Assembly (NCBI RefSeq): GCF_001889545.1
Contig: NZ_CP018194.1
Location: 904,501 to 968,500 of the forward strand
DNA: 64,000 nucleotides
DNA from: Granulibacter bethesdensis
GTDB taxonomy: Bacteria; Pseudomonadota; Alphaproteobacteria; Acetobacterales; Acetobacteraceae
Direction: 5' to 3'
In this document: positions 8,320 through 17,013 of the stretch, in pieces
Numbering within the stretch: position 1 is the first letter of the stretch
Layout: each line of letters begins with the position of its first letter
The notes under the pieces: generated by a model
What the model saw: the letters and a program-made list of their open reading frames with translations, nothing else
Told to the model about the DNA's origin: nothing
Databases searched by the model: none
Position numbers and translations under genes: made by a program

Positions 8320-9916
8320 TCCAGGGCGTCACATACTGCATGACGACAACGAGTATGCCGAGCACCAGAGTCAGGATGATGCTGTGCCAGAAAGTGCGGG
8401 CCAGAACCGCGCCTTCCTGACCTTTCAGATTGGTGGTGGCAATACCGGTGGCGATATTCTGTGGGGAGATCATCTTTCCCATCACACCCCCGGAAGAATT
8501 GGTCGCAGCGAACAGAACCGGATTCAGATGAAGCTGATTGGCGGCCACGACCTGTAAATTCCCGAACAGGGCATTGCCGGATGTATCGCTTCCGGACAAA
8601 AACACGGCGATCCAGCCCAGAAAGGCGGAAAGGATTGGAAAGGCCGGTCCTACCGACGCAACGGCCAGACCAAGTGTATAGGTCATGCCTGAGTAATTCA
8701 TCAGATAGGCGAGGCCGATGATCAGCGCGACGGTCAGAATGGCAATGCGTGTCTGCCGCCATGTTGCCACCATGGCACCGAGGAAGCCGCGTGGTCCGAT
8801 GCCAACCATCAGCGAGGTCAGGATGGCGGCCAGCAGAATGGCCGTACCACTGGCCAGCGGCTGGAACACCCAGCTGGCGGCATAAGGTTTGCCATACAGG
8901 GTTATGAACACGGCATGATCCAGTCCTGGCCAGGGAATTTTATGGGCCCCGATCTCGAAGACGCGTAATGACGTCCAGATGATCACCACGGCGGAGACCG
9001 TGAGCCAGGGCAGCCAGCCCTGCCATGATGGTATTGGCGCACGATCGGATTGCAGTTTTGCCGCGGTCTGGCTGCGATCAATACGGAAAGCAGGATCAGG
9101 TTCAGGCTGCCATATCCGCAGGAAGCCGATAGTGGCGGCAAGAGCGGACAAAGATGAAAGAACGTCGGTCAGCTTGTAGTCGATGAAGTTGGAAGAAATG
9201 AACTGTCCCAGCGCAAAGCTGCTGCCGGATACAAGCAAAACCGGCCAGAGCGCACGAACCGAGCGCAGGCCGCCATAAACGGCCATTACATAGAAAGGCA
9301 GCAGCAGGGCCAGCAGTGGCAGCTGCCGCCCGACCATGGAAGCCAGCACGGTGTCAGGCAGGCTGGTGACTTGCCCCAATACGGTCACCGGTGCCCCCAG
9401 CGCACCGAAAGCGACGGGTGCGGTATTGAAGATCAGGGTGTAGGTCAGCGCTTCGATCGGCGGGAAGCCGACCAGCACCAGCAGGGCGCTGGTAATGGCG
9501 ATGGGGGTGCCGAAACCGGAAACCCCTTCCATCAGCGCCCCGAAGCAGAAACCGATCACGATCAGAACCACCCGCCGATCATCCGGCAGATGGTCGATCA
9601 CCCAGTCGCGGAATGCGTCGAAGCGTCGTGATTGAACAGCGACATTGTAGAGTACCAGCGCGTTGAACACGATCCACATGACCGGCCAGAGCGCGAATGT
9701 TACGCCGGCGGCAATGCTGTTGAACGCGATGGCAGGCGGGCATTGCCATATCAGAACGGCGCAGAGCAGGCCCACCACCAGTCCCGCCAGAGAAGCCTGC
9801 CAGGCTGGCCGCCGCACGATACCAAGCAGGATGAGAACGGTGGCAATGGGGAGGATCGCCCCCAGAAAAGACAATGGCAGGCTATCCGCAATGGGTCTGA
9901 GAATTTGCTGAAACAT
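8306..9916 (-). CDS. lldP: L-lactate permease family transporter
   Basis: The 536-residue protein is very hydrophobic, with about a dozen membrane segments, and belongs to the LctP/LldP family that imports L-lactate, D-lactate or glycolate with protons. Typical family stretches are MEGVSGFGTP, NTAPVAFGALGAP and FLSGSDTSGNALFG, followed by SSGGVMGKMISPQN near the C-terminus. It stands alone: no lactate dehydrogenase gene adjoins it, so the physiological substrate (lactate or glycolate) cannot be fixed from context. Its 3' end overlaps the DUF1826 gene. Confidence 0.93.
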   Translation of the reverse strand: MFQQILRPIADSLPLSFLGAILPIATVLILLGIVRRPAWQASLAGLVVGLLCAVLIWQCPPAIAFNSIAAGVTFALWPVMWIVFNALVLYNVAVQSRRFDAFRDWVIDHLPDDRRVVLIVIGFCFGALMEGVSGFGTPIAITSALLVLVGFPPIEALTYTLIFNTAPVAFGALGAPVTVLGQVTSLPDTVLASMVGRQLPLLALLLPFYVMAVYGGLRSVRALWPVLLVSGSSFALGQFISSNFIDYKLTDVLSSLSALAATIGFLRIWQPEPDPAFRIDRSQTAAKLQSDRAPIPSWQGWLPWLTVSAVVIIWTSLRVFEIGAHKIPWPGLDHAVFITLYGKPYAASWVFQPLASGTAILLAAILTSLMVGIGPRGFLGAMVATWRQTRIAILTVALIIGLAYLMNYSGMTYTLGLAVASVGPAFPILSAFLGWIAVFLSGSDTSGNALFGNLQVVAANQLHLNPVLFAATNSSGGVMGKMISPQNIATGIATTNLKGQEGAVLARTFWHSIILTLVLGILVVVMQYVTPWIIPE

Positions 9917-10076
9917 GATAAGGAATTGTCCGGTCCTGTGCTGAAGGATGGGCTTCAGTGGATGGGTTGCGTGTGGAACGGCACGGAAAAAAACCGAATT
10001 TCGGTATCATGGTATTTCTGGTACAGGACAAGGGCCATTCAGTCTCTGGCAGGAGAGAATTTGGACAGAGACTGGT

Positions 10077-10916
10077 TCAGTGCGTTGCATCCGGGTCAGC
10101 TCCGGTCCGGCAATCTGTGCGCAAGGCATCGATCATCCGCATGTCTGTGGCATCCAGACTGAAATCGAACAGAGCGATATTGTCTTTGATGCGGGCTGAC
10201 GTGGCTGATTTCGGAATGACCGCGCTGCCATTCTGAAGATGCCATCGCAATACGATCTGCGCGGGACTGCGTTGATGTCTGGCTGCAATAGTCGCAAGCT
10301 TTTCGTCATGCAGCATGCTTCCGCGTGCCAAAGGGCTCCAGGCCTGCGTCACGATGCCTAGTGAGGCATGAAAGGCACGCAAGGCGGGTTGAGGCAGAGC
10401 CGGATGCAACTCCACCTGATTGAGACAGGGGATCACACCCGTTTCATCAATCAGCCGGCGCAGATGGGCTGGCTGAAAATTGGAAACGCCAATCGACCTT
10501 ACCCGGCCTTCTCTTTGTAGGCGGATCAACGCACGCCATGTGTCTACATAACGATCACGCGCAGGTACAGGCCAATGGATCAGATAGAGATCCAGATATT
10601 CAAGCCTCAGCCTTCCCATGCTAAGATCGAAGGCGCGCAGGGTCTGGTCATAGCCCTGATCGTCATTCCAGAGCTTGGTAGTGATGAACAGTTCGCTGCG
10701 AGGAACGGCGGCTGAAGCAATGGCAGCTCCTACCTGCTCCTCATTGCCATAGAAAGAGGCGGTATCAATCAGCCGGTATCCGGCTTCAATCGCGGTATGA
10801 ATGGCCGGTTCAACCTGATTGCCGGTTATTTTGTAGACGCCAAGCCCGATCTGGGGAATGGCATGCCCATCATTCAGGGACAGCAGCGGAACCTGCGATG
10901 ACGCGATGGAGGCCAT
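10077..10916 (-). CDS. Aldo/keto reductase, 2,5-diketo-D-gluconate reductase type
   Basis: This is an NADPH-dependent reductase of about 279 residues. The catalytic tetrad is visible: Asp and Tyr in LIDTASFYGNE, Lys in TTKLW and His in LIHWPVP. The cofactor-binding end contains VIPKSATSARI. Relatives reduce 2,5-diketogluconate or methylglyoxal; ketogluconates are natural products of acetic acid bacteria, but the substrate here is not determined. I chose the ATG at 10916 because AAAGGAG lies about 8 nt upstream. The frame stays open to 11015, inside the neighbouring flavoprotein gene. It overlaps nothing else and is read in the same direction as that flavoprotein, only 29 nt after its stop. 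Confidence 0.92.
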   Translation of the reverse strand: MASIASSQVPLLSLNDGHAIPQIGLGVYKITGNQVEPAIHTAIEAGYRLIDTASFYGNEEQVGAAIASAAVPRSELFITTKLWNDDQGYDQTLRAFDLSMGRLRLEYLDLYLIHWPVPARDRYVDTWRALIRLQREGRVRSIGVSNFQPAHLRRLIDETGVIPCLNQVELHPALPQPALRAFHASLGIVTQAWSPLARGSMLHDEKLATIAARHQRSPAQIVLRWHLQNGSAVIPKSATSARIKDNIALFDFSLDATDMRMIDALRTDCRTGADPDATH

Positions 10917-10945
10917 TGGGAAGTCTCCTTTCTGACAGGTTTTTG

Positions 10946-12175
10946 TCAAAGCGATGGCGGTTTTTCCAGCCAGTGAGCCATACCGGCGGCGGCTGCTCGT
11001 CCGGTGGCAAAGCATGCCTGAAGCAGATATCCGCCGGTTGGAGCCTCCCAGTCCAGCATTTCACCCGCCACGAACAGGCCGGGTCTGCTGCGGATCATAA
11101 ATTGCTTATCCACGGCTTCCCATTTCACACCACCAGCGGTGGAGATGGCACGTTCCAGAGGCTGTATCCCCGTCAGACGCAGGGGCACGGACTTGATCAG
11201 AGCGGCGAGGCGTCCCGGATCGGCTGGTGGAGAGACCGTGCTTTCCCTCAACAGATGGCTTGCGGCAGAGGACAGGGTCAGGGCTTTGCGCAACGTGTTC
11301 GAGAGAGATTCCCTGCTGCGGGCGCGTGCGAGTTTGGCTGCCATAATGTCTTCCGCCATATCCGGGCGCAGATCGAGACAGAGATCGGCATGGCCGTTCC
11401 GTTCGATCAGGTCGCGCAGGCGGGCGGAAAGGGCATAAATCGGGCCACCTTCCAGCCCGTAAGTGGTGATGATCAGATCGCCTCGCGCAGTCTGATCGGG
11501 TTCTCCGGCAATGGACAGGGCGATGTTTTTGAGGGCCGTTCCTTCATGCCGCATGAGGAAAAACGGTGTCCATGGTCTGGAAAATCCGCAATTCGCGGGT
11601 TTCAGCGGTGCGACCGGCAGCCCGGCCTTTGTCAGAGGCGTCACCCAGTCACCATTGCTGCCCAGCCGGGGCCAGGAGGCTCCTCCGAGGGCCAGCAGAG
11701 TGGCCGCAACAGGAGGAGGCTGGAGAGTGCCGCCATCCGGGCCGCTGAGCAGGAGGGAGCCATCCGGCTGCCATCCGTGCCATTCATGTCTGGTATGGAT
11801 GGTGACGCCCTGTGCGGTCAGCCGCTCCAGCCAGGCGCGAAGCAGGGGAGAGGCTTTCATCGCCCGCGGAAACACGCGCCCGCTGCTGCCCACGAACAGG
11901 GATTGGCCCAGCCCCTCGGCCCAGTGACGCAGGGCATCAGGTGGAAAAGCGCGGAGCGCTGCTTCCAGTGACGGACGCGCGGAGCCATAGCGTGTCAAAA
12001 AATCGGTCAGCGGTTCGGAATGGGTCAGATTGAGGCCACCGCGTCCGGCCATCAGAAGGCGGCGGGCGGGGGACGGCATTTTCTCATAGACATGGACTGT
12101 ATGGCCGAGGGCAGAAAGATGCTCGGCGGCGAATAATCCGGCTGGCCCCGCACCGATGATCGCGATACCGCTCAT
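10946..12175 (-). CDS. FAD-dependent oxidoreductase of the HI0933/BaiN family
   Basis: The protein has an N-terminal FAD-binding motif (IAIIGAGPAGLFAAEHL, residues 3-19), the family-typical RRLLMAGRGGLNLTH, TLLALGGASWPRLGSNG in the middle, and a C-terminal FVAGEMLDWEAPTGGYLLQ that completes the FAD site. This family of conserved flavoproteins (TIGR03862-like) has no firm physiological role; one gut relative reduces bile-acid intermediates. I chose the ATG at 12175 because the FAD motif begins two residues later; the frame extends to 12277 with nothing recognisable in the extension. No good ribosome site precedes 12175. It is divergent from a small membrane protein gene. Confidence 0.88.
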   Translation of the reverse strand: MSGIAIIGAGPAGLFAAEHLSALGHTVHVYEKMPSPARRLLMAGRGGLNLTHSEPLTDFLTRYGSARPSLEAALRAFPPDALRHWAEGLGQSLFVGSSGRVFPRAMKASPLLRAWLERLTAQGVTIHTRHEWHGWQPDGSLLLSGPDGGTLQPPPVAATLLALGGASWPRLGSNGDWVTPLTKAGLPVAPLKPANCGFSRPWTPFFLMRHEGTALKNIALSIAGEPDQTARGDLIITTYGLEGGPIYALSARLRDLIERNGHADLCLDLRPDMAEDIMAAKLARARSRESLSNTLRKALTLSSAASHLLRESTVSPPADPGRLAALIKSVPLRLTGIQPLERAISTAGGVKWEAVDKQFMIRSRPGLFVAGEMLDWEAPTGGYLLQACFATGRAAAAGMAHWLEKPPSL

Positions 12176-12237
12176 CGGAGGGCAGGCCGCAGCAGACAAC
12201 GTGGCAGGACAGGATTCGTGCAGGACATGACGGCGAG

Positions 12238-12612
12238 ATGATAGCGGCTTTCCAGATGCTCGTCTTGACGGGCGCACTCGGAATTGTGGCCGCCTGGATG
12301 CTGGCGCGTCCGGTCAAATCGCTTTGGCTGCGTGTTACGCCTGCCTGCATGCATGCTATTGCGGGAACGTACAGCCTGTTCCTGCTGTGGCGTGGGCAGA
12401 ATGAGCCGGTGAGGGGAGCCTCGTTTGGCGTGGCGCAATTCGGTCTCATGGCATTCTGGCTGATTGCGGCGGCTGTTATGATCGCTATGGGGATGCTGGT
12501 GTTCCGCTCGGTCGGGCGGAGGCCGCCCATTCTGCTGGCCGGGCTGCATGCGACGCTGGCAATGGGGGGCGTGCTGATGCTGGCCGCTTATGTTGCCTTT
12601 CCGGGGCCGTGA
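12238..12612 (+). CDS. Small integral membrane protein, unrecognised
   Basis: I do not recognise this 124-residue protein. It has four predicted membrane segments at about residues 5-23, 33-51, 66-88 and 97-118, joined by short loops with Arg-rich ends (LARPVKS, FRSVGRRPP). There is no signal peptide, cysteine pair or charged in-membrane residue that would suggest transport or catalysis. The start has only a weak ribosome site. A strong hairpin terminator follows directly, which supports it being a real transcription unit. It is divergent from the flavoprotein gene and convergent with the panE-like gene. Confidence 0.55.
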   Translation: MIAAFQMLVLTGALGIVAAWMLARPVKSLWLRVTPACMHAIAGTYSLFLLWRGQNEPVRGASFGVAQFGLMAFWLIAAAVMIAMGMLVFRSVGRRPPILLAGLHATLAMGGVLMLAAYVAFPGP

Positions 12613-12617
12613 AACAG

Positions 12618-12644
12618 AACAAGGGGGCTGACTGCCCCCTTGTT
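12618..12644. terminator. Hairpin terminator between convergent genes
   Basis: AACAAGGGGGC at 12618-12628 pairs perfectly with GCCCCCTTGTT at 12634-12644 across a 5-nt loop. There is no strong T-run after the stem in either direction, so efficiency is uncertain. Its position 5 bp after one stop and 25 bp before the other fits a shared terminator. Confidence 0.75.
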
Positions 12645-12669
12645 CGTTACTGATTGGATCGCGTTTGAC

Positions 12670-13665
12670 TCAGGCGGCAGGCTGCGGGTCTTCGTAGCAG
12701 CCGGACTGGCGGGCGCGTTCCCGCACCAGAGCCAGCACCAGCTCGCAGGACGGCATCGGTGTCCCGGTGACATGACCCAGTTCCACCACCGCACCCAGCA
12801 GTGCGTCGATTTCCATCGGGCGGCCACGTTCCAGATCCTGCAACATGGACGTCTTGTGCACGCCGACCTCGGCCGCGCCATCGATGCGCTTTTCCAGATC
12901 GATGCCGAAGCGCACGCCGAGCTTTTCGGCCACGATCTGGGCCTCGCCCATCATGCCCCGGCAGGTCTGGCGCAGGTCGGGACGGGTGGTGATGATGTCG
13001 AGCGTGGCACCGGTCAGGGCGCTGATCGGGTTGAAGCAGAGATTGCCCCAAAGCTTGACCCAGATTTCATCACGGATGCGCGGACGCACCGGCGCTTTCA
13101 GACCGGCAGCGATCATGGCCTTGCTCAGCGCGTCGATACGCGGAGAACGGCTGCCATCGGGTTCGCCGAGTGAGAAGCGATCGCCATAAGTGTGTTCAAT
13201 CACCCCCGGCTCCACCACTTCGGAGGCCGGATAGACCACGCAGCCGATGGCCTGGCTGGGAGGGATGATGTCCCACAATTTTCCACCCGGATCGACGCTT
13301 TCCACCCGACGGTTGGCGTGTTCGCCTTCCAGACCGTAAAAATACCAGTAGGGCACGCCATTGATACCGGTGACGAGTGCGCTGTCCGGTCCCATCATCT
13401 GTGCGATGGACGGGGCGGCGCCGGGCAGGGAATGCGCCTTCAGCGTCACGAACACATAATCCTGAATGCCGGCCTCTGCCGCACTGCCGACAGCGCGCAC
13501 GGCGACGGTGTCACGCTCACCATCCCTGATCAGGGTCAGCCCATTCTGTTGCAGGGCGGCAAGTTGTGGCCCGCGTGCCACGAGGGTGACATCCACCCCG
13601 GCTTTCGCAAGCTTGAAGCCAAGCAATCCACCGATGGCACCGGCGCCGAAAATGGCGACTTTCAT
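12670..13665 (-). CDS. PanE/ApbA-family reductase, candidate oxalyl-CoA reductase
   Basis: The protein has the ketopantoate reductase architecture: an N-terminal NADP Rossmann motif (MKVAIFGAGAIGGLLG), the VTLKAH segment, a catalytic-region Lys in IWVKLWGNLCFNPISALT, and a helical C-terminal domain ending with the LERGRPMEIDAL signature. By sequence alone it would be called 2-dehydropantoate 2-reductase. However, it is the last gene of an operon with an oxalate-type transporter and an oxalyl-CoA-synthetase-type ligase. A PanE paralogue (PanE2) of Methylobacterium reduces oxalyl-CoA to glyoxylate, so that role is preferred here as inference. I chose the ATG at 13665, which begins at the Rossmann motif; 13716 is an upstream alternative. 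Confidence 0.85.
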   Translation of the reverse strand: MKVAIFGAGAIGGLLGFKLAKAGVDVTLVARGPQLAALQQNGLTLIRDGERDTVAVRAVGSAAEAGIQDYVFVTLKAHSLPGAAPSIAQMMGPDSALVTGINGVPYWYFYGLEGEHANRRVESVDPGGKLWDIIPPSQAIGCVVYPASEVVEPGVIEHTYGDRFSLGEPDGSRSPRIDALSKAMIAAGLKAPVRPRIRDEIWVKLWGNLCFNPISALTGATLDIITTRPDLRQTCRGMMGEAQIVAEKLGVRFGIDLEKRIDGAAEVGVHKTSMLQDLERGRPMEIDALLGAVVELGHVTGTPMPSCELVLALVRERARQSGCYEDPQPAA

Positions 13666-13785
13666 CGTCTCGATCCTTGCGTAGGACGGCCTTGTATAGC
13701 TGGCCGTGTTCATCATGGCGGGTCAGGCGACGCAGCAGGAAAACCATCTGCACCGCCTTGTTTCATGCGTTGGAAAAGACGGCGC

Positions 13786-15321
13786 TTACGCTGTCAGTCC
13801 CAGCTTTTCCGCCAGACCGATGCGCTGCAGCTTGCCGGTGGCGCCTTTCGGAATTTCCGTCAGGAACACAATCTTGCGGGGCACCTTGAAGGCTGCCAGA
13901 CGCTGGCTGAGATAGTCACGAATCTGGTGCTCGTCGGCGGTCTGGCCCTCATGCAGCACAATGGCGAGGCCGGCTTCTTCCCCCAGCTTGTCATGCGGAA
14001 TGGCGAAGGTCAGGCATTGCTGTACCGCCGGGTGTTCCATCACGACGTTATCGACTTCAAGCGGGCTGAATTTTTCCCCGCCACGATTGATGATTTCCTT
14101 GATACGCCCGGTCAGCCACAGATACCCGGCCTCGTCGATCTTGCCCTGATCGCCGGTGCGGAACCAGCCATCATGGAAACCCTTCAGATTGGCATCCGGG
14201 TTGTTCTCATACCCTGCCGTCACGTTACGGCCACGGATCACGACCTCACCCAGCTGGTTCGGGCCGAGAATGGTACCATCGTCATCCATGATTCCGACTT
14301 CAGGACCGGCCGCAATGCCGACGCTGCCGGCATAATGCGGACGCGGGGGCAGCGGATTGGAGCACATCTGATGGGCGGCTTCCGTCATGCCGTAGGCTTC
14401 CAGCACGGGTACGGAGAACGCATCCTCCAGATCCTTCATCACCTGCGGCGGCAGGGAGGAGGAGGAGGAACGGATAAAGCGCAGTCGGCTTTTGGCGATG
14501 GTGTCCTTATTGCGTCCGGCCAGACCAAGAATGGCCTGATGCATGGTCGGCACTGCCGTATACCAGCTCGGGTTCGCTTCAGAGAACCAGGAGAAGAATT
14601 TGAACGCATTGAAGCCAGGCGTTGCCACCACGGATGCACCCGCCGCCAGAGAAGACAGGGTGGCGGCGATCAGCCCGTGAATGTGGAACAGCGGCATGAT
14701 GTTCAGGCACACATCGATCGGGGTCAGCGCCAGCGTTTCAGCAATATGAATCGCGGAAGCAGAGACATTGATCTGACGCAGCGGCACGATCTTCGGGCGG
14801 GAGGTGGTGCCGGATGTATGCAGGACCAGCGCGATATCCTCGGCCTGCGGAGTGCCCGCCTCGCGCGGCTGACCGCTCAGCCCTTCCGGCAGCGCCAGTG
14901 AGAAATCTCCCGCGCCGGAGGTTTCGATCGGGTCCAGCTCGATCACCGGGATGGAGCGGCGTGCCGCGACGATGCGGGCCGGGCTTTCCATGCCGCGCTG
15001 GATCACCAGCGCCTTGGCGTTGAGATCGGACAGGTAGAAGTCGAATTCTTCTTCCTTGTAGGCGGGATTCAGTGGTGCGGTCGTGGCGGCATGGGCAACG
15101 GCGATGAAGCTGGCAGCCATTTCAGGTCCGTTGGGCAGCACGATGGCCACGCGGTCACCGCGGCCAATCCCGGCCTTACCCAGCGTTTCGGCCGTACGGG
15201 CGGCCAGGGCGCGCAGCCCTGCATAGGTCAGTGCGGTGCGACCGGGCGCGCCGATGGCGGGCGCATCGGCGGCGCCGCGTGTCAGCAGGCCCTGAATCGT
15301 GTCAGCGAAATACTCGGTCAT
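13786..15321 (-). CDS. AMP-forming acyl-CoA synthetase, oxalyl-CoA synthetase (AAE3/Pcs60) type
   Basis: This is a 511-residue ANL-superfamily ligase. The ATP-binding loop is LHTSGTTSRPKIVPL, followed by YGMTEAAHQM, the adenylate motif GWFRTGDQG and the C-terminal lysine in PKGATGKLQR. The stretch after the TEA motif (SNPLPP ... GSVG) is the form I recall from plant AAE3 and yeast Pcs60, which activate oxalate to oxalyl-CoA. The operon context, an OxlT-like transporter upstream and a PanE-like reductase downstream, agrees. The start ATG at 15321 is preceded by GAGGGG. The alternative is a short-chain or malonyl-type acyl-CoA ligase. Confidence 0.85.
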   Translation of the reverse strand: MTEYFADTIQGLLTRGAADAPAIGAPGRTALTYAGLRALAARTAETLGKAGIGRGDRVAIVLPNGPEMAASFIAVAHAATTAPLNPAYKEEEFDFYLSDLNAKALVIQRGMESPARIVAARRSIPVIELDPIETSGAGDFSLALPEGLSGQPREAGTPQAEDIALVLHTSGTTSRPKIVPLRQINVSASAIHIAETLALTPIDVCLNIMPLFHIHGLIAATLSSLAAGASVVATPGFNAFKFFSWFSEANPSWYTAVPTMHQAILGLAGRNKDTIAKSRLRFIRSSSSSLPPQVMKDLEDAFSVPVLEAYGMTEAAHQMCSNPLPPRPHYAGSVGIAAGPEVGIMDDDGTILGPNQLGEVVIRGRNVTAGYENNPDANLKGFHDGWFRTGDQGKIDEAGYLWLTGRIKEIINRGGEKFSPLEVDNVVMEHPAVQQCLTFAIPHDKLGEEAGLAIVLHEGQTADEHQIRDYLSQRLAAFKVPRKIVFLTEIPKGATGKLQRIGLAEKLGLTA

Positions 15322-15441
15322 CGTATCCCCTCGATGTCATGAGCGGTTATGCGTGGGACGATCCGCAGGCTCTGCCACCCCGGTAGAGGCGGATCGTGCG
15401 CCGGAGCAGGCGCAAGGCAGGAAATCTTCGTAAGGTTGTTA

Positions 15442-15477
15442 TCAGGGCCGGACGCAATGATGGCCGCCCGGCCCTGA
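15442..15477 (-). other. Intercistronic hairpin in the oxalate-type operon
   Basis: TCAGGGCCGG at 15442-15451 pairs perfectly with CCGGCCCTGA at 15468-15477. It sits between the transporter stop and the ligase start, in a gap of about 165 bp. It has no T-tract, so it may stabilise the upstream message or partly terminate it, making the transporter more abundant than the enzymes. Confidence 0.65.
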
Positions 15478-15487
15478 CAGGTCCGTC

Positions 15488-16777
15488 TCAGTCGTAAGAC
15501 ACCGGAGACAGAGAAAGTCCGTTTTCTTCCATGGCCCGGATATTGGCGTGCCGCAGTGGCTTCAGCACGAACAGGGCCAGAATGGCGGCCAGAGCATTGC
15601 TGGCGGCGGCGACATAGAACACGGCCTCCCAGCTTCCGGTATGGGCCGTGATGATGGAGCTGACCGGAACCAGCAGGGCGGAGGTGCCCTTCGCCGTATA
15701 CAGCATACCGTAATTGGTAGTGGCATATCGGCGGCCAAATGTATCGGTGCAGGTGGCCGGGAACAGGCTGTAGATTTCACCCCAGGCGAAAAACACCAGG
15801 CCGGTGACGATCACGAAGGCAACCGGGCTGTGCGCATAGTGCAGCAGGGCGAAAATACCCAGTGCCTCGATCCCGAACGCGATGAACATGGTCAGTTCAC
15901 GACCGATACGGTCAGAGACCCAGCCGAAGAACGGGCGTGTCAGACCATTCAGAACACGATCAAGGGACAGGGCGAAAGTCAGCGCAGGTAGTGTCAGGCC
16001 CAGCAGGGTTACCGGCATCTGATCGACACCATAATCTCTGGCGATGACCGCGATCTGCGCCGTTGCCATCAGCCCGCCGGTGCAGACCAGAACGAACATC
16101 AGATACAGCAGCCAGAAAACCGGATGACGCAGGGTCTGGGCCGGCGTCTTGCCTTCCAGCTCTCCTGTGGCGCTACTGGAATCGATGGCGGAGGGTGCCT
16201 TTTTCGGGGCAACCAGGAACATGGAGGCAATCATCACGATCACACCCTGCCCGAGACCAAAGGTCAGGAAGGCTGATTCATAACCGTGAGAGGCAATCCA
16301 GGATGAAATCGGCACGATGGTAACGGCCGAGCCAGCGCCGAACCCTGCTGCGGTGATGCCGGAGGCGAGACCGCGCTTGTCCGGGAACCATTTCAGCGCA
16401 TTGCCGACGGTGGCACCATAGACCAGACCGCACCCGACACCACCGACGGCGGCAGCGGTGTAGAGCACGATCAACGAATCGGCCATGCTGTCGATGGTCC
16501 AGGAGGCAGCGATCAGCACCCCACCCGCCAGAACGGCCAGTCTGGGACCATAACGGTCAACCAGCCAGCCTTCGATCGGCACCAGCCATGTTTCGGTCAG
16601 AACGAAAACCGTAAAGGCCACCTGGATGGCGGCGCGTCCCCAATGATGCGCCTTGTCGATCGGCAGGACGAACAGGGTCCAGCCGTACTGCAGGTTCGCA
16701 ATCATCACCATGCAGACGACGCCAAGCGCCAGCTGCAGCCAACGGGATCCCGGTGGCTGGAGGGCGGTTCCACTCAT
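15488..16777 (-). CDS. MFS transporter of the oxalate:formate antiporter family
   Basis: The protein has twelve predicted membrane segments and the features of the OxlT/OFA branch of the major facilitator superfamily: WFPDKRGLASGITAAGFGAG after segment 4, the central loop, LDRVLNGLTRPFFGWVSDRIG around segment 8 and TAKGTSALLVP in segment 11. The Arg in segment 8 and the Lys in segment 11 match the positions of the substrate-binding charges of Oxalobacter OxlT. The family exchanges oxalate and formate, although many members have other organic-acid substrates. I chose the ATG at 16777 (GGGAG 10 nt upstream) over 16798. It is the first gene of the oxalate-type operon. Confidence 0.85.
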   Translation of the reverse strand: MSGTALQPPGSRWLQLALGVVCMVMIANLQYGWTLFVLPIDKAHHWGRAAIQVAFTVFVLTETWLVPIEGWLVDRYGPRLAVLAGGVLIAASWTIDSMADSLIVLYTAAAVGGVGCGLVYGATVGNALKWFPDKRGLASGITAAGFGAGSAVTIVPISSWIASHGYESAFLTFGLGQGVIVMIASMFLVAPKKAPSAIDSSSATGELEGKTPAQTLRHPVFWLLYLMFVLVCTGGLMATAQIAVIARDYGVDQMPVTLLGLTLPALTFALSLDRVLNGLTRPFFGWVSDRIGRELTMFIAFGIEALGIFALLHYAHSPVAFVIVTGLVFFAWGEIYSLFPATCTDTFGRRYATTNYGMLYTAKGTSALLVPVSSIITAHTGSWEAVFYVAAASNALAAILALFVLKPLRHANIRAMEENGLSLSPVSYD

Positions 16778-17013
16778 AATGCTTAGGCTCCCTAACATTG
16801 CGGGAAACTCATCCCCACATTGATTTTCTTTCTACAAAACCCCCGACAGCTTGTTAAGTGTTGCGGGGGCGAAATTTTATGCTTTTATGACAGGATAAGA
16901 AGAAATTTTCAAACAAAATATATCTATTTGGCTTTATAATTGATCGTCCTCTTGAGGGAGAGGGGGATCGCGTGGCATTGGCAGCCTTTGAACCGTGGAA
17001 CTGGCCCTGACGA

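Noticed and set aside
13192-14901. 569-codon plus-strand frame
   Set aside because: Antisense to the panE-like and ligase genes; composition and lack of any motif mark it as a shadow.
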